This document shows positions 16,881 through 27,024 of a stretch of DNA of 33,773 nt, piece after piece. Below the pieces are notes generated by a model, which searched no databases, was not told the origin of the DNA, and saw only the letters and a list, made by a program, of their open reading frames with translations. Made by a program: the position numbers and the translations under genes. The stretch covers positions 1 through 33,773 of the forward strand of contig LGFT01000015.1 in NCBI GenBank assembly GCA_001509375.1, written 5' to 3'. How positions within the stretch are numbered: position 1 is the stretch's first letter; every line of letters begins with the position of its first letter. This stretch comes from Methanothrix harundinacea (GTDB lineage Archaea; Halobacteriota; Methanosarcinia; Methanotrichales; Methanotrichaceae).

Positions 16881-19064
16881 ATGGGTGAGAAAAACGATGG
16901 AGGGAGGGTGTCACTGAGGTTAGATCGAGGAGGTGTGAAGGAGCTTGCGTCCGTCATCGCCGTATATCTTCTCGGCCTCCTTGTGCGGATGGCCCCCCTG
17001 AGGGGCGCCACCATCGACGGCGATATCTTATTCTACGGCTCAGACTCCTTCTACCACATGCGGAGGGTTCTCTACACCGTCGACCATTTCCCCCACACCC
17101 TCTGGTTCGACTCCTTCCTCAACTACCCTCGAGGTCTGGAGCTGACGTGGCCGCCACTCTTCGACCAGCTCATCGCTGGGACCGCCATCCTCTTCGGGGC
17201 CGAATCCCAAAGAGAGATCGAGATCGTGGGGGCGTTCGTTCCACCGATCCTCGGCTCTATGACCATATTAGCCCTCTACTTTCTGGCCCGGGAGCTCTTT
17301 GGGCGCCGAGTGGGGCTCATATCTGCCCTATTCCTGGCCATAAACCCCCAGCATGGGAGCGCCACCATCTTCGCCCGGCCGGATCACCACGTCCTTGAGA
17401 CCTTCCTTCTGGTGACCGCCCTCCTCTTTCTCGTCTTGGCCCTGACCAGGAATGACAGGAATCTCTGGTTTGCGGCCATTGCCGGAGTTTTTTTGGCGGC
17501 CATCGCTTATACTTGGTATGGGGCCGCAGCTTATTTTTCGATATTTCTCGTCTACCTCCTGGCCCAGACAGCCATCGATATCCGGAGGAGGGAATCGTCG
17601 AGAGATACGACTGAGATCTTCTCTGTCGTCTTTGGGGTTGCAATGATTCTGATCTTGCCCTTCTGGAAAGAGACGTGGATGATGCCCTCCTTCCTCGCTG
17701 TGGCAGGAATGCTTCTGATGTTATTTGCGCTCAGGATACTTTCCCATTATTTCATAAGAAAAGGCCTGCACTGGGCCGGCCTTCTCCTCGCCGTCGCGGC
17801 CTTCGGATATCTTCTCTACGTATCGGTCTACGCCCTCGATCGGTTTGTGGGAAGCTACCACATCCTTTTGTCGGGCCTGGGCTACTTCTTTGGAGGCCCC
17901 CTATCCCAGAGGGTTTCAGAGGCCGCCCCCCTTTACTCCTCTGTGAGACCCATTTCGGTTCTTGGGTTCAATCTGACGATCGCGGTGATGGGCTTCGCCT
18001 ACCTGTGGCGTTCAGACATCGATCGGCCTCAACTGCTGTTTCTCACATCAGCAGTCTTCCTCCTGTTCATCACAGTATTTCAGAACAGATTTCTCTACGT
18101 ATTCTCAGCATGCATGTCGATTCTTATGGCCTTATTCTTCTTCCGGGCTTCAGAAATAGTGAAAAGTTTGGGATGGTTCAAAAATGATGATGCAGCATCC
18201 AAATTCATTCCCTTGGCTCTTTTAGCCCTCCTCATACTCCCCTCAGCCGCGAACGTTACAGACGCCTTCGAGGTCAGTCCGACCATCGTCGAATGCAGCT
18301 GGAACCGCCCTCTTTTCTGGCTGGAGGAGAATACTCCGGAGACTTTCGGCTTTGAAGACCCCAGCCAAGTTCCCGATTACGGCGTCCTGTCATGGTGGGA
18401 TCGAGGCAACTGGATCCTCTACATATCCCGAAGGCCTGTGGTGGCAAACGGCTTTCAGGCCGGGGCCGAGGATGCGGCACGGTTCTTCCTATCCGGTGAC
18501 GAAGGAGAAGCCCTCAGGATCCTGGATGACAGAAGGGTGATCTACGTCGTCACAGACTCGAGGATGGTGGGGCCGGGCCTATTGGCGATGGCTCTATGGA
18601 AGGGCGAAAAGCCAGCCGATTACGTCAGCATCACCGATGACGTCTATGGCCACACCGAAAAGTTCCTGAAAACCACCCTTGCTCGCTGCCACCTCTTCGA
18701 CTGCCAGGGCATGAGCCATCTCCGGCTGATATACGAGCATTCAACGGAGGCGTCGGGCCCTTCAGCAGATCAGGTAAAGATATTTGAGAGGGTTTCGGGC
18801 GCGACGATTTCAGGGACGGCGTCCGATGGGACCGTTGCGGCGACCCTCGACCTGACGACGGGCCAGGGCAGGAGCTTTAGGTACACCAAGATCGCAACGG
18901 TCCGAGATGGTCGGTATGAGATGACGGTTCCCTACTCTACGGAAGGGATGGGCCAAGTTCATGCCATAGGTCCCTACGTTTTATCTTCCGACGGAAGAGT
19001 CCTTTTTGTTGATGTCGGCGAAGAAGACGTTCTCCAGGGGAAAGTAGTAGCTGCCGACTTTTGA
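16881..19064 (+). CDS. aglB: Oligosaccharyltransferase AglB (Stt3 family)
   Basis: The 727-residue protein has an N-terminal region of about 12 membrane segments (residues 23-455) and a soluble extracellular C-terminal domain. Catalytic features: the first acidic loop motif YGSDSFYHMRR (about 52-62), the second ARPDHHVLE (about 164-172), and SWWDRGNW (W505-G509), the Stt3 WWDYG signature with Arg in place of Tyr. It transfers lipid-linked glycans to NxS/T asparagines of exported proteins, such as the surface proteins encoded on either side. The C-terminal domain (about 270 residues) is on the small side. It is convergent with the VOR operon. Confidence 0.93.
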   Translation: MGEKNDGGRVSLRLDRGGVKELASVIAVYLLGLLVRMAPLRGATIDGDILFYGSDSFYHMRRVLYTVDHFPHTLWFDSFLNYPRGLELTWPPLFDQLIAGTAILFGAESQREIEIVGAFVPPILGSMTILALYFLARELFGRRVGLISALFLAINPQHGSATIFARPDHHVLETFLLVTALLFLVLALTRNDRNLWFAAIAGVFLAAIAYTWYGAAAYFSIFLVYLLAQTAIDIRRRESSRDTTEIFSVVFGVAMILILPFWKETWMMPSFLAVAGMLLMLFALRILSHYFIRKGLHWAGLLLAVAAFGYLLYVSVYALDRFVGSYHILLSGLGYFFGGPLSQRVSEAAPLYSSVRPISVLGFNLTIAVMGFAYLWRSDIDRPQLLFLTSAVFLLFITVFQNRFLYVFSACMSILMALFFFRASEIVKSLGWFKNDDAASKFIPLALLALLILPSAANVTDAFEVSPTIVECSWNRPLFWLEENTPETFGFEDPSQVPDYGVLSWWDRGNWILYISRRPVVANGFQAGAEDAARFFLSGDEGEALRILDDRRVIYVVTDSRMVGPGLLAMALWKGEKPADYVSITDDVYGHTEKFLKTTLARCHLFDCQGMSHLRLIYEHSTEASGPSADQVKIFERVSGATISGTASDGTVAATLDLTTGQGRSFRYTKIATVRDGRYEMTVPYSTEGMGQVHAIGPYVLSSDGRVLFVDVGEEDVLQGKVVAADF

Positions 19065-19129
19065 TGCTCAGATCGTCCCGGTCTTACAATAGATTTTATC
19101 CCGGTTTATAAAAATTGAAAATTGAGAGG

Positions 19130-19150
19130 TCCGCCTTCGTTAAAGGCGGA
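19130..19150. terminator. Hairpin between convergent aglB and VOR genes
   Basis: TCCGCCTT (19130-19137) and AAGGCGGA (19143-19150) form an 8-bp perfect stem with a 5-nt loop, extendable by flanking pairs. It lies in the 125-bp space between the two stops and could end transcription from both sides. Confidence 0.55.
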
Positions 19151-19189
19151 TCTACCAGTATTGGATGGCGAAGATGGGAAATCGACGCT

Positions 19190-20608
19190 TCACCTCACGC
19201 TTCTTGCGCCCGCCTCCAAAATCTCGAGGTTGAGGGGTATCAGCTTCGGCTTCTTGGCGAAGGTCTTCTCAAGAGCCCCGCCAAAGGCCCCCTTGGGAAG
19301 TCCCAAGTTGCCCGCTTCCATCAGTGCCCCGAACATCACAGTGTTCGCGGCCTGTTCTGCCCCCTTGCTCAAAGCGATCTCCGTTGCCGGGACGGGGATT
19401 GCCCTCACCTCCTCCGGAGGCTTGAAAGCCCCTATCAGGGCGTCGTAGAGGATCAGGCCGCCCTTTTTGACGTCGGAAGCGAACTTCTCCAGGGAGGGCC
19501 GGTTGAAGGCGACGAGAACGTCGGGGTTATCGACCACAGGAGATCCAATTCTCTCACCTGAGATGACGACGGAGCAGTTTGACGTCCCTCCCCTCTGCTC
19601 CGGGCCGTAGTCGGGGTACCAGGAGACGGACCGACCAGACCGATAAGCTGCCTGGGCAAGAGCTAGTCCCATGCTGAGGACGCCCTGACCGCCGAAGCCC
19701 GCTATCTTGACCCCCTTGATCTTGAAGTCGGGGTCGGACAGTACCTCGATCGCCTCCTCCCCGGCAAGGCCGAAGATAGAATCGAGGGAGGCCTTTGAGA
19801 AGTCGCTCTCATTCCTCGCGATCGGCTCCGCCTCGCTGGATCGGTCCCTGAAGACCCTCAGGGGAAACTCCCTCTCCATCTCTTCGTTCATGAACTTCTC
19901 GACTCCCCTCACGTCCATCCTCAGGATGGTGGGGCAGGGCGAGAGAAACTCGACGAAGGCGTAGCCCTTCTTGTCCTTCTGGATCTCAAGGGCCCTCCTC
20001 ACAGCGCGACGGGCCTTCCGGATATGGCTTATGTTTGAAAGGGAGACCCGCTCTATATAGACCGGTGCCTTGAGAGTGTCGAGGATCTCGCAGATGTGGA
20101 TCGGATATCCGGAGTCTCGGGGGTCTCTCCCGGCCGGCGTCGTCGCCGTCACCTCGCCCACCAACGTCGTCGGTGCCATCTGGCCTCCGGTCATCCCGTA
20201 GACGGTGTTGTTCACGAAGAAGACCGCCATCTTCTCTCCCCGGTTTGCGGCTTGGACCGTCTCGTTCAGTCCTATGGAGGCGAGGTCGCCGTCTCCCTGG
20301 TAGGAGATGGGGATGGCGTCGTCCTCAGCCCGGGATATCCCTGTGGCGATGGCGGGAGCCCTCCCGTGAGCCGCCTGAACGTGGCCGCAGTCGAGGTAGT
20401 AGTAGGCGAAGACAGAGCAGCCCACCGGGCTCATCACCACACACCGGTCCTGGATGCCGAGGTCCGCCATGGTGTCCGCTATGATCTTATGCAGGATGCC
20501 GTGGCCGCAGCCGGGACAGTAGTGGGTGGCTGTGGGGGCTGATCCTCCTTTCCTCTCAAAGATGCCGTAAAATCCCGCGGGTCCTATGATTTTCTCCGTC
20601 GCAGCCAT
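19190..20608 (-). CDS. 2-oxoacid:ferredoxin oxidoreductase, fused beta-gamma subunit (VOR type)
   Basis: Residues 1 to about 265 are the TPP-binding beta subunit: [15 protein letters not shown] (about 28-42), the TPP/Mg motif [19 protein letters not shown], and [16 protein letters not shown]. Residues about 293-472 are the gamma subunit: [20 protein letters not shown] and [20 protein letters not shown]. These are separate proteins in many archaea. With the alpha subunit it decarboxylates branched-chain (or other) 2-oxoacids to acyl-CoA and passes electrons to ferredoxin; the reverse direction fixes CO2 into 2-oxoacids. It immediately follows the alpha gene, with stop and start adjoining. Substrate choice (2-oxoisovalerate) is inference. 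Confidence 0.92.
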   Translation of the reverse strand: MAATEKIIGPAGFYGIFERKGGSAPTATHYCPGCGHGILHKIIADTMADLGIQDRCVVMSPVGCSVFAYYYLDCGHVQAAHGRAPAIATGISRAEDDAIPISYQGDGDLASIGLNETVQAANRGEKMAVFFVNNTVYGMTGGQMAPTTLVGEVTATTPAGRDPRDSGYPIHICEILDTLKAPVYIERVSLSNISHIRKARRAVRRALEIQKDKKGYAFVEFLSPCPTILRMDVRGVEKFMNEEMEREFPLRVFRDRSSEAEPIARNESDFSKASLDSIFGLAGEEAIEVLSDPDFKIKGVKIAGFGGQGVLSMGLALAQAAYRSGRSVSWYPDYGPEQRGGTSNCSVVISGERIGSPVVDNPDVLVAFNRPSLEKFASDVKKGGLILYDALIGAFKPPEEVRAIPVPATEIALSKGAEQAANTVMFGALMEAGNLGLPKGAFGGALEKTFAKKPKLIPLNLEILEAGARSVR

Positions 20609-21652
20609 TTATGCCACCTCCCTTATCCTCTCAAGTATCTGGTCGCGCTGGATCAGATTTCCTCCAAACCTCGAGACAAGGGCGACGTCTTTGCAGCCTG
20701 TCGCAAGCCTTATGTCGTCTCTCATCTGGCCGTCGCTCATCTCAACGGAGATGAAGCTAGAGTCCCTCTCGGCTAGGGCCCTCAGCTCCTCGGCAGGAAA
20801 GGGGAAGAGGGATATCGGCCTGAAGAGGCCGGCTCCGATCCCCTCCTTTCGGGCGGCGTCCACCGCAGACTTTGCGATCCTGCTGCTGATCCCGTAAGAG
20901 ACGAGGACCACCTCGGCGTCCTCGCACCTGTACTCCTCGAATTCGACCTCGTTCTCTCGGATCCTATCGTACTTCGCCTGGAGCTTGAGGTTGTGCTCTT
21001 CAAGCTCTTTGAAGTCGAGGTCTATGGATGTGATCAGGTTTCCTCTCGTCTCCCGGTTGCCGCATACGGCCCAGGAGGTGTCGATCACAGGCTCGATCGC
21101 TTCTTCCGGAAAGGTCAGGGGCTCAATCATGTGGCCGAGGACGCCGTCGGCCAGGATCACTGCTGGGTTTCTGTACTTGAAGGCGAGGTCGAAGCCTTTG
21201 ACGGTGAAATCGCACATCTCCTGGACCGAGTTTGGGGCGAGGACTATATTCCTGTAGCAGCCGTGCCCACCGCCCTTAACCGCCTGGTTGTAGTCGGATT
21301 GCTCTGGGCCGATGTTTCCCAGGCCGGGACCCGCTCTCGCTATGTCCACGATGACGCAAGGAAGCTCCGCCCCAGCAATGTAGGATATCCCCTCCTGCTT
21401 CAGGCTCATCCCAGGGCCCGAGGAGGCCGCAAGAACCCGGTGGCCTGCAGCCGCTGCACCGTAGACCATGTTTATGGCCGATTCCTCCGACTCGGCCTGG
21501 ACGAACTTTCGTCCCACCATAGGGAAGCGCTTTGAGGCCTCGTGGAGTATCTCGCTCGCCGGGGTTATGGGGTAACCGAAGTAACAGTCACATCCGGCGT
21601 ACATCGCCCCGACGACCACGGCGGTGTTTCCATCAACTAGCTGGGCAGGCAT
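20609..21652 (-). CDS. vorB: 2-oxoacid:ferredoxin oxidoreductase alpha subunit (VorB type)
   Basis: The 347-residue alpha subunit shows the pyrimidine-binding domain ([20 protein letters not shown], about residues 16-35), [21 protein letters not shown], and [22 protein letters not shown]. The C-terminal domain includes [20 protein letters not shown]. The compact size and missing gamma/delta extensions fit the VOR/KOR group rather than pyruvate oxidoreductase. It lies 3 bp after the ligase-ferredoxin gene and directly abuts the beta-gamma gene, so the stoichiometry is set within one operon. The complex is cytoplasmic. Confidence 0.92.
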   Translation of the reverse strand: MPAQLVDGNTAVVVGAMYAGCDCYFGYPITPASEILHEASKRFPMVGRKFVQAESEESAINMVYGAAAAGHRVLAASSGPGMSLKQEGISYIAGAELPCVIVDIARAGPGLGNIGPEQSDYNQAVKGGGHGCYRNIVLAPNSVQEMCDFTVKGFDLAFKYRNPAVILADGVLGHMIEPLTFPEEAIEPVIDTSWAVCGNRETRGNLITSIDLDFKELEEHNLKLQAKYDRIRENEVEFEEYRCEDAEVVLVSYGISSRIAKSAVDAARKEGIGAGLFRPISLFPFPAEELRALAERDSSFISVEMSDGQMRDDIRLATGCKDVALVSRFGGNLIQRDQILERIREVA

Positions 21653-21655
21653 ATC

Positions 21656-23548
21656 TCATTCCTCCTCGATCTTCTCCTTAGACGGTATGTGAACCTCGAT
21701 GGCGAAGGGCTCGGGACAGGTGTAGTAACAGTTGCCGCAGCCTATGCACCCCTCCCCCGAATAGATGGCGAACCGATAGCCTCGGGCGTTCAGCTCCTCC
21801 CCGAGAGCAAGAACGTTGGCGGGACACGCGACGATGCACCTCTCGCAGGCCTTGCACTCGAGGGCGTTTATGACCGGATAGGGCTTGTCCTTCTCCCTGA
21901 TCTCGACCCTTCTTATCTTTCCGCTGATCGTCTTGGGAAGCTCGTCGGCGAACTCGACGATCCGCGGGTACTTGTAGGGGGCGGTGATATTTTTGACGTG
22001 GCTTTGAAGCTCAACCTTCAGCTCTTCGGAGGGTGCGTATCCCTTCGTTAGGACCACCGTCGCCTTCACCACCTGTCCCCTCAGCTTGTCGGGGACCCCT
22101 GTGATGGCGCACTCCAGGACCGCAGGGTGAGTGAGAAGGGCGCTCTCCACCTCGAAGGGGCCGACCCGGTAGCCAGAGCTCTTTATGATGTCGTCGGCCC
22201 TTCCGACGAACCAGAAGTAGCCGTCCTCATCGATCCAGGCTGTGTCCCCGGTGTGATAGTAGTCGTCGTGCCAGGTGTTCCTCATCTTCTCCGGGTCGAG
22301 GTGGTAGTCGACGAAGAGGCCGACGGGCCGTCCTATGTCGGTCTTGATCACGATCTCCCCCTCCTCACCGACATCGCAGACCTTGTCGTTCTTGTCAACC
22401 AGGACCATCTCGTACCCTGGCGAGGGCTTTCCCATGGACCCGGGCTTGGGGTTCATCCAGGGGTAGTTGGCGATGGCGACGACCGTCTCGGTCTGGCCGT
22501 ATCCCTCCATCAGCCGCAGGCCCGTAGCCTCCAGAAATCGGTTATAGATCGTGGGGTTGAGGGGCTCGCCAGCGGTGACGGCGTAATTGAGGGTCGAAAA
22601 GTCGTATCTGGACATATCCTCCTTTATCATGAACCGATAGATGGTGGGTGGAGCGCAGAAGGTGGTGACGCCGTACTTTGAGACAATCTCCATCATCCGT
22701 CCGGCGTCGAACCGGCCGTAGTCGTAGACGAATACAGCAGAGCCAGCGATCCACTGGCCGTAGAGCTTGCCCCAGACCGCCTTCCCCCAACCGGTGTCCG
22801 CGACGGTGTAGTGGAGGCCGTCTTCCTCGACGTTCTGCCAGAACTTCGCGGTCAGGATGTGGCCGAGGGGGTAAGTCTGATCGTGGTTCACCATCTTGGG
22901 GTTTCCCGTAGTCCCGCTGGTGAAGTAGGCGAGGAGGATGTCCGAGTTCTCCGTCGCTTCTTCGCCCCTGGGCCTCTCGAAGTCTGGGGATGCAGCTTTA
23001 AGCTCCTCTCTGAAGTTGAGCCAGCCGTCCCTCTCCTCTTTCCCCACGAAGGCCTTCAAAACCTTACCGTTCCCGAGCTCCTCACAGGCGCCGTCCACCT
23101 CCTCGGGGACACCCTCCTCCTCGATGGTGACGATCATCTTGAGGTCGGCCCTTCTTATCCGATAGACGATATCCTTTTTCTTGAGCATGTGGGTTGCGGG
23201 GATGGCTACGGCCCCGATCTTGTGAAGGCCGATCATAGCGATCCAGAACTCGTAGCGGCTCTTGAGAGAGAGCATCACTGCGTCGCCCTTCCGAATCCCC
23301 AGACCGGAAAATAAGTTTGCTGCCTTGTCGCTAAGAAGCTTCATCTCCCTGAAGGTGATGATCTTCTCCTCGCCGAGGTCGTTACACCAGACGAGTGCGA
23401 CCTTATCGGGGTCGTCTTCGGCATAGACGTCCACGACGTCGAAGGCGAAGTTGAAGTTCTCGGGCACCGTTATCTTGAAGTTCTCTTTAAAATTCTCGTA
23501 AGATTCAAAATCCGTCCTTGAGACGAACTTACCCAGTAAAGACGACAT
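21656..23548 (-). CDS. AMP-forming acyl-CoA synthetase fused to a 2[4Fe-4S] ferredoxin domain
   Basis: Residues about 30-560 are an ANL-superfamily ligase: [16 protein letters not shown] (ATP loop), [28 protein letters not shown], and the catalytic lysine region [14 protein letters not shown]. Residues about 575-630 hold two cluster motifs, [12 protein letters not shown] and [12 protein letters not shown]. This tail looks like the delta (ferredoxin) subunit of VOR, which is otherwise missing from the operon. Methanosarcina has a medium-chain acyl-CoA synthetase (MacAS) that prefers 2-methylbutyrate; a branched-acid role here would match VOR. Inference: the fused protein activates branched acids and docks electron flow to the oxidoreductase. 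Confidence 0.9.
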   Translation of the reverse strand: MSSLLGKFVSRTDFESYENFKENFKITVPENFNFAFDVVDVYAEDDPDKVALVWCNDLGEEKIITFREMKLLSDKAANLFSGLGIRKGDAVMLSLKSRYEFWIAMIGLHKIGAVAIPATHMLKKKDIVYRIRRADLKMIVTIEEEGVPEEVDGACEELGNGKVLKAFVGKEERDGWLNFREELKAASPDFERPRGEEATENSDILLAYFTSGTTGNPKMVNHDQTYPLGHILTAKFWQNVEEDGLHYTVADTGWGKAVWGKLYGQWIAGSAVFVYDYGRFDAGRMMEIVSKYGVTTFCAPPTIYRFMIKEDMSRYDFSTLNYAVTAGEPLNPTIYNRFLEATGLRLMEGYGQTETVVAIANYPWMNPKPGSMGKPSPGYEMVLVDKNDKVCDVGEEGEIVIKTDIGRPVGLFVDYHLDPEKMRNTWHDDYYHTGDTAWIDEDGYFWFVGRADDIIKSSGYRVGPFEVESALLTHPAVLECAITGVPDKLRGQVVKATVVLTKGYAPSEELKVELQSHVKNITAPYKYPRIVEFADELPKTISGKIRRVEIREKDKPYPVINALECKACERCIVACPANVLALGEELNARGYRFAIYSGEGCIGCGNCYYTCPEPFAIEVHIPSKEKIEEE

Positions 23549-23569
23549 TTTTCGTTCCTCGTTCTGCTG

Positions 23570-24118
23570 TTACATCACCACGACGAGCATCTTCGCGGGC
23601 TCGTCGTTTTGGGCCTCCATAGCGTGCCGATATGACGAATCGAAGAATATCGAGTCGCCCTCGTTCAGGATGATCTCGTGATCGTGGATGAAGAACTTGA
23701 GGGAGCCCTCCAGGACGTAGTCGAACTCCTGGCCCGGATGGCTGTAGGCCGAGGGCTTCTCCTTCCGGGGCTCGACGGTGACGATGAAAAATTCCGCCTT
23801 CTTATGGAGGAACTTCCCTGCCAGGTTCTGATACCTGTACTGCTTCCTCCGCTCCACCTCGACCCCTTCGCCCCTCCTGGTCACCGTGAATATCCGCATC
23901 CTCGGCTCCTCGCCGGTGAGAAGTAGATTCATGTCTACGTCGAGCCTCTGGCCGATCTCAATCAGCTTGCTCGCTGGGATCTCGCTCTTCCCCTCCTCGT
24001 AAGAGGAATAGGTCTCCAGGGGTACCTTCAGATACTCCGCCATCTCTTCAGTCGTCACCTTGGACAGCTCCCGCATCTCGCGAACCCGGGATGCAATCTC
24101 CTCAATCGTCTCCGCCAT
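23570..24118 (-). CDS. XRE-family HTH regulator with C-terminal cupin domain
   Basis: Residues about 8-65 form a helix-turn-helix ([20 protein letters not shown], then the second helix) and residues about 110-180 a cupin barrel ([20 protein letters not shown] and [20 protein letters not shown]). This is the HTH_3-cupin architecture of small-molecule-responsive regulators. It is the first gene of the ligase-VOR operon, 21 bp before the ligase gene. It probably senses a substrate or product of that pathway through the cupin and controls the operon, including itself. The inverted repeat at 24142-24158 is a candidate operator. Confidence 0.92.
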   Translation of the reverse strand: MAETIEEIASRVREMRELSKVTTEEMAEYLKVPLETYSSYEEGKSEIPASKLIEIGQRLDVDMNLLLTGEEPRMRIFTVTRRGEGVEVERRKQYRYQNLAGKFLHKKAEFFIVTVEPRKEKPSAYSHPGQEFDYVLEGSLKFFIHDHEIILNEGDSIFFDSSYRHAMEAQNDEPAKMLVVVM

Positions 24119-24141
24119 GCCGATTCACCATCTGAACCTCG

Positions 24142-24158
24142 ATATACCTATCGTATAT
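24142..24158 (-). promoter_or_regulatory. Inverted repeat ATATAC-N5-GTATAT, operator/TATA of the VOR operon
   Basis: ATATAC (24142-24147) and GTATAT (24153-24158) form a perfect 6-bp inverted repeat with a 5-bp centre, 24-40 bp upstream of the regulator's ATG. The minus strand reads CTATATAC across it, so a TATA box is embedded. A dimeric HTH protein binding here would compete with TBP, which suggests autoregulation by the XRE-cupin protein. Confidence 0.5.
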
Positions 24159-24265
24159 AGCCTCTACCACTCGGCGGGGCTGATATCTTCGATAATACGG
24201 CGGCGATAAAAATCTGCCCCGAATTCGGCGTCTTTTTGAGAGGGGATCGAGAGGCCGACCTCAAC

Positions 24266-24276
24266 CTATTAATAAA
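24266..24276 (+). promoter_or_regulatory. TATA box of the archease-rtcB-trmJ operon
   Basis: CTATTAATAAA lies 24-34 bp before ATG 24300. This spacing gives a leaderless or nearly leaderless transcript, and there is no Shine-Dalgarno before the ATG. Confidence 0.5.
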
Positions 24277-24299
24277 CCCCTGCCCTTGATTGGGCTAGG

Positions 24300-24740
24300 A
24301 TGGAGCCATTCACGTATCTCGAACATACCGGCGACGTGAAATTCCGAGCCCATGGCCGGGACCTGGGAGAGACCTTCGAGAACGCCGCCCTCGCGATGCT
24401 GGGAGCCATGATAGATCCCGCCACCGTGGGGGCCGAGGAGACCTGGACCGTCGAGATCGAGGCGGAGAGCCTGGAGAACCTCTTATACGAGTGGCTCTCG
24501 GAGATCCTCTACCTATTCGAGGTAGAGCTGGCCGTCTTCTCGAAGTTCGTGGTCGCGGTCGAAGAGGGGGGAGAGGTGTGGAGGCTCTTTGGTCGGATCG
24601 GTGGGGAGAGAGTGGACCCCACAAGGCACTTCTTCGAGACGGAGGTGAAAGCGGTCACCCTCCACCAGTTCGAGATCAGAAAAGAGGAAGGGAAAGGGGG
24701 AGAGAAGATCTGGACTGCCCAGGTGGTCTTAGACGTTTGA
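24300..24740 (+). CDS. Archease, RtcB cofactor
   Basis: The 146-residue protein has the family N-terminus FTYLEHTGDVKFRAHGRDLG with the conserved Asp, the central LENLLYEWLSEILYLFEVE, and a C-terminal acidic metal-binding end (AQVVLDV). Archease speeds guanylylation of RtcB and widens its nucleotide use. The next gene, 9 bp downstream, is rtcB, the expected partner. Length is typical. Start chosen by family alignment and the TATA spacing. Confidence 0.96.
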   Translation: MEPFTYLEHTGDVKFRAHGRDLGETFENAALAMLGAMIDPATVGAEETWTVEIEAESLENLLYEWLSEILYLFEVELAVFSKFVVAVEEGGEVWRLFGRIGGERVDPTRHFFETEVKAVTLHQFEIRKEEGKGGEKIWTAQVVLDV

Positions 24741-24749
24741 GGTAATCCC

Positions 24750-26171
24750 ATGCTGAATAAGGTAGACGATTACATCTTTGAGGTGCCGATGGGCCACCAG
24801 AGGGGAATGATTGTGCCGGGTAGGATCTTTATCTCCGAGAAGCTCCTCGCGCAGGTGGAGCCGGGAACCATCGACCAGGTGGCGAATGTCGCCACCCTTC
24901 CCGGCATAGTTAATTACTCGATGGCGATGCCCGACGCCCACCTTGGCTACGGATTTCCCATCGGCGGAGTTGCGGCCTTCCGGGAGGAAGGGGGCGTCAT
25001 AAGCCCCGGGGGCGTCGGCTTCGACATAAACTGCGGGGTCCGGATGCTCAGGACAGATCTCCGGGCTGGTGATGTGGTGCCGATGATATCAAACCTTGTC
25101 GAGGACCTCTTTCATGACGTCCCCTCCGGCGTCGGGGCGAAGGGTAGGCTCCGGGTCTCAGAGCACGAGCTGGACGAGACCTTCACCAGAGGGGCCGCCT
25201 GGGCTGTAGAGGCGGGCTTCGGCGTCGCGGCGGATCTTGAGCACTGCGAGGAGAACGGCCAGCTCGAGGGAGCAAAGACGGAGCATGTCAGCCTCAAGGC
25301 GAGGAAGAGAGGCCGGCCCCAGCTCGGGACTCTCGGAAGCGGAAACCATTTCCTAGAGATCCAGAGGGTCGACAAGATCTTCGACGAGGATCTCGCAAAA
25401 AAGTACGGCCTCTTTGAGGGGCAGGTCACCGTCATGATCCACTGTGGATCCAGGGGGGCGGGCCACCAGATTTGCACCGACCACCTCCAGGTCCTCAGCC
25501 GGGCGGTTAAAAAGTACGGGATAGAACTTCCCGATAAACAGCTCGCCTGCGCGCCTTTGGGGACGCCCGAGGCCGAGAACTACTTCGGAGCGATGGCGGC
25601 GGCCGCCAATTACGCCTGGGCCAACCGTCAAATAATCTCCGCCTGGACGAGGGAGGTCTTCGAGAGATACTTCGCCGACTCCCGGCTCGACCTCGTCTAC
25701 GACGTCGCCCACAACGTCGCCAAGGTGGAGGAGCATTCCGTCGACGGCTCGAAGGAGAGGCTCTACGTTCATCGAAAGGGGGCAACTAGAGCCTTCGGCC
25801 CAGGAAGATCCGAGATCCCAGAGGCGTACAGAGCCGTAGGACAGCCTGTCCTCATCCCCGGCAGCATGGGAACCCCCTCCTATGTCCTCTGCGGGAGCGA
25901 GGGGGCGATGAAGCTCACCTTCGGGAGCGCCTGCCACGGGGCCGGGAGGATCATGTCCAGGACCCAGGCGAAGAAGACCTACGTCGGGACCGAGGTGAGA
26001 GACGTTCTGAGTCGGCGCGGGATCAAGGTGATGGCGACACATCCGAAGATGTTGGCCGAAGAGGCTCCCGAGGTCTACAAGCCGAGCGACGAGGTCGTCG
26101 ACGTCGTCCACCATTTGGACATAGCCAAAAAGGTGGCCAGGGTAGTTCCCCTGGGAGTCTCCAAGGGATGA
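24750..26171 (+). CDS. rtcB: tRNA-splicing ligase RtcB
   Basis: The 473-residue protein carries [17 protein letters not shown] (about 60-76), the metal/guanylate loop [18 protein letters not shown] (about 89-106), [14 protein letters not shown], the active-site [10 protein letters not shown] (about 231-240) and SACHGAGR with the GMP-accepting His. It joins 2',3'-cyclic phosphate and 5'-OH RNA ends using GTP and Mn, as in tRNA intron splicing. Many archaeal rtcB genes hold inteins; the uninterrupted length shows there is none here. It is between archease and trmJ, sharing an ATGA overlap with trmJ. Confidence 0.97.
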   Translation: MLNKVDDYIFEVPMGHQRGMIVPGRIFISEKLLAQVEPGTIDQVANVATLPGIVNYSMAMPDAHLGYGFPIGGVAAFREEGGVISPGGVGFDINCGVRMLRTDLRAGDVVPMISNLVEDLFHDVPSGVGAKGRLRVSEHELDETFTRGAAWAVEAGFGVAADLEHCEENGQLEGAKTEHVSLKARKRGRPQLGTLGSGNHFLEIQRVDKIFDEDLAKKYGLFEGQVTVMIHCGSRGAGHQICTDHLQVLSRAVKKYGIELPDKQLACAPLGTPEAENYFGAMAAAANYAWANRQIISAWTREVFERYFADSRLDLVYDVAHNVAKVEEHSVDGSKERLYVHRKGATRAFGPGRSEIPEAYRAVGQPVLIPGSMGTPSYVLCGSEGAMKLTFGSACHGAGRIMSRTQAKKTYVGTEVRDVLSRRGIKVMATHPKMLAEEAPEVYKPSDEVVDVVHHLDIAKKVARVVPLGVSKG

Positions 26172-26902
26172 AACTCCGGGTCGTCCTGGTGGAGCCGATT
26201 TATGAAGGGAACGTCGGCTCTGTGGCGAGGGGGATGAAGAACTTCGGCTTCTCCGACCTCTTCCTGGTCCGCCCTTGCGATATCGAGGATTTCGGCCTCG
26301 CCATGGCCTCCCACGCAAAAGATCTGATCGAAAAGGCGAGGGTTGTCGAGAGCCTCAATGAGGCGATAGCCGGCGCAAACCTGGTCGTGGGGACCACCGG
26401 GGTCAGGGGCCTCTCCACCGACCGCCACCTGAGGATCCCCAGCCTCAGCCCCCGCGAGCTGGCCGAGAAACTCCAGGGAACGAACGGTGAGGTGGCGCTC
26501 CTTTTGGGGAGAGAGGATGACGGCCTCTCCCGGGATGAACTCTTGGCCTGCGACATCGTCGTCACCATCCCCACCAGCCGGGAGTACCCGATAATGAACC
26601 TCTCCCATGCCGCAGCCGTCCTATTTTACGAGCTCAGTCAGGTGGAGCCCGGCGGCCTCATGCTTGCAAGCCCCGAGAACCTCGCCCACCTCCTCGCTCA
26701 CCTTCGAGCCGCCATGGTGGAGTCGGAGTACCATAGGCACAAGATCGATAAGACGATGCTGATGCTGAAGAGGATCTTAGGAAGGGCACAGCTCACCGAT
26801 AGGGAGGTCCAGACCCTTCATGGCGTCGTCCGGAACCTCCGGTGGGGGGCGGAACACCGGAGCGGGGAGTTAGAGAAGGTGAAAGAGGATCTCCTTGAAT
26901 AA
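26168..26902 (+). CDS. SpoU-class tRNA 2'-O-methyltransferase, TrmJ type
   Basis: The 244-residue SPOUT protein starts [20 protein letters not shown] with the catalytic-type Asn and Arg of motif 1. Motif 2 is seen in [17 protein letters not shown] (about 117-133) and motif 3 in [20 protein letters not shown] (about 140-159). A C-terminal helical extension (about 170-244) matches TrmJ, which methylates tRNA position 32 using SAM. The ATGA overlap with rtcB ties it to the tRNA ligation operon. Substrate position is inferred from family, not proved. Confidence 0.9.
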   Translation: MKLRVVLVEPIYEGNVGSVARGMKNFGFSDLFLVRPCDIEDFGLAMASHAKDLIEKARVVESLNEAIAGANLVVGTTGVRGLSTDRHLRIPSLSPRELAEKLQGTNGEVALLLGREDDGLSRDELLACDIVVTIPTSREYPIMNLSHAAAVLFYELSQVEPGGLMLASPENLAHLLAHLRAAMVESEYHRHKIDKTMLMLKRILGRAQLTDREVQTLHGVVRNLRWGAEHRSGELEKVKEDLLE

Positions 26903-26961
26903 AAATGTAGATTTGTGACGTCTTCGGGTTGATCGTGCACGAAATCTCGGAGAATTCGATA

Positions 26962-27024
26962 TCAGGTCTTGACGACGCAGGTGCCGCCGATCTTGTTGTG
27001 CCAACTGATCTTAATCGCCATCAT
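26962..27024 (-). CDS. Possible 20-aa microprotein coupled to the zinc-ribbon gene
   Basis: ATG 27024 overlaps the preceding stop as ATGA, like other junctions in this string. The frame holds 20 residues beginning MMAIKISWHNK and ends at TGA 26962-26964. At this length only the coupled start supports it. It would be the last gene of the small-gene string; no family is recognisable. Confidence 0.3.
   Translation of the reverse strand: MMAIKISWHNKIGGTCVVKT

Noticed and set aside
22127-22681. 184-codon plus-strand frame inside the acyl-CoA ligase gene
   Set aside because: Antisense of a conserved enzyme; composition is typical of shadow frames.
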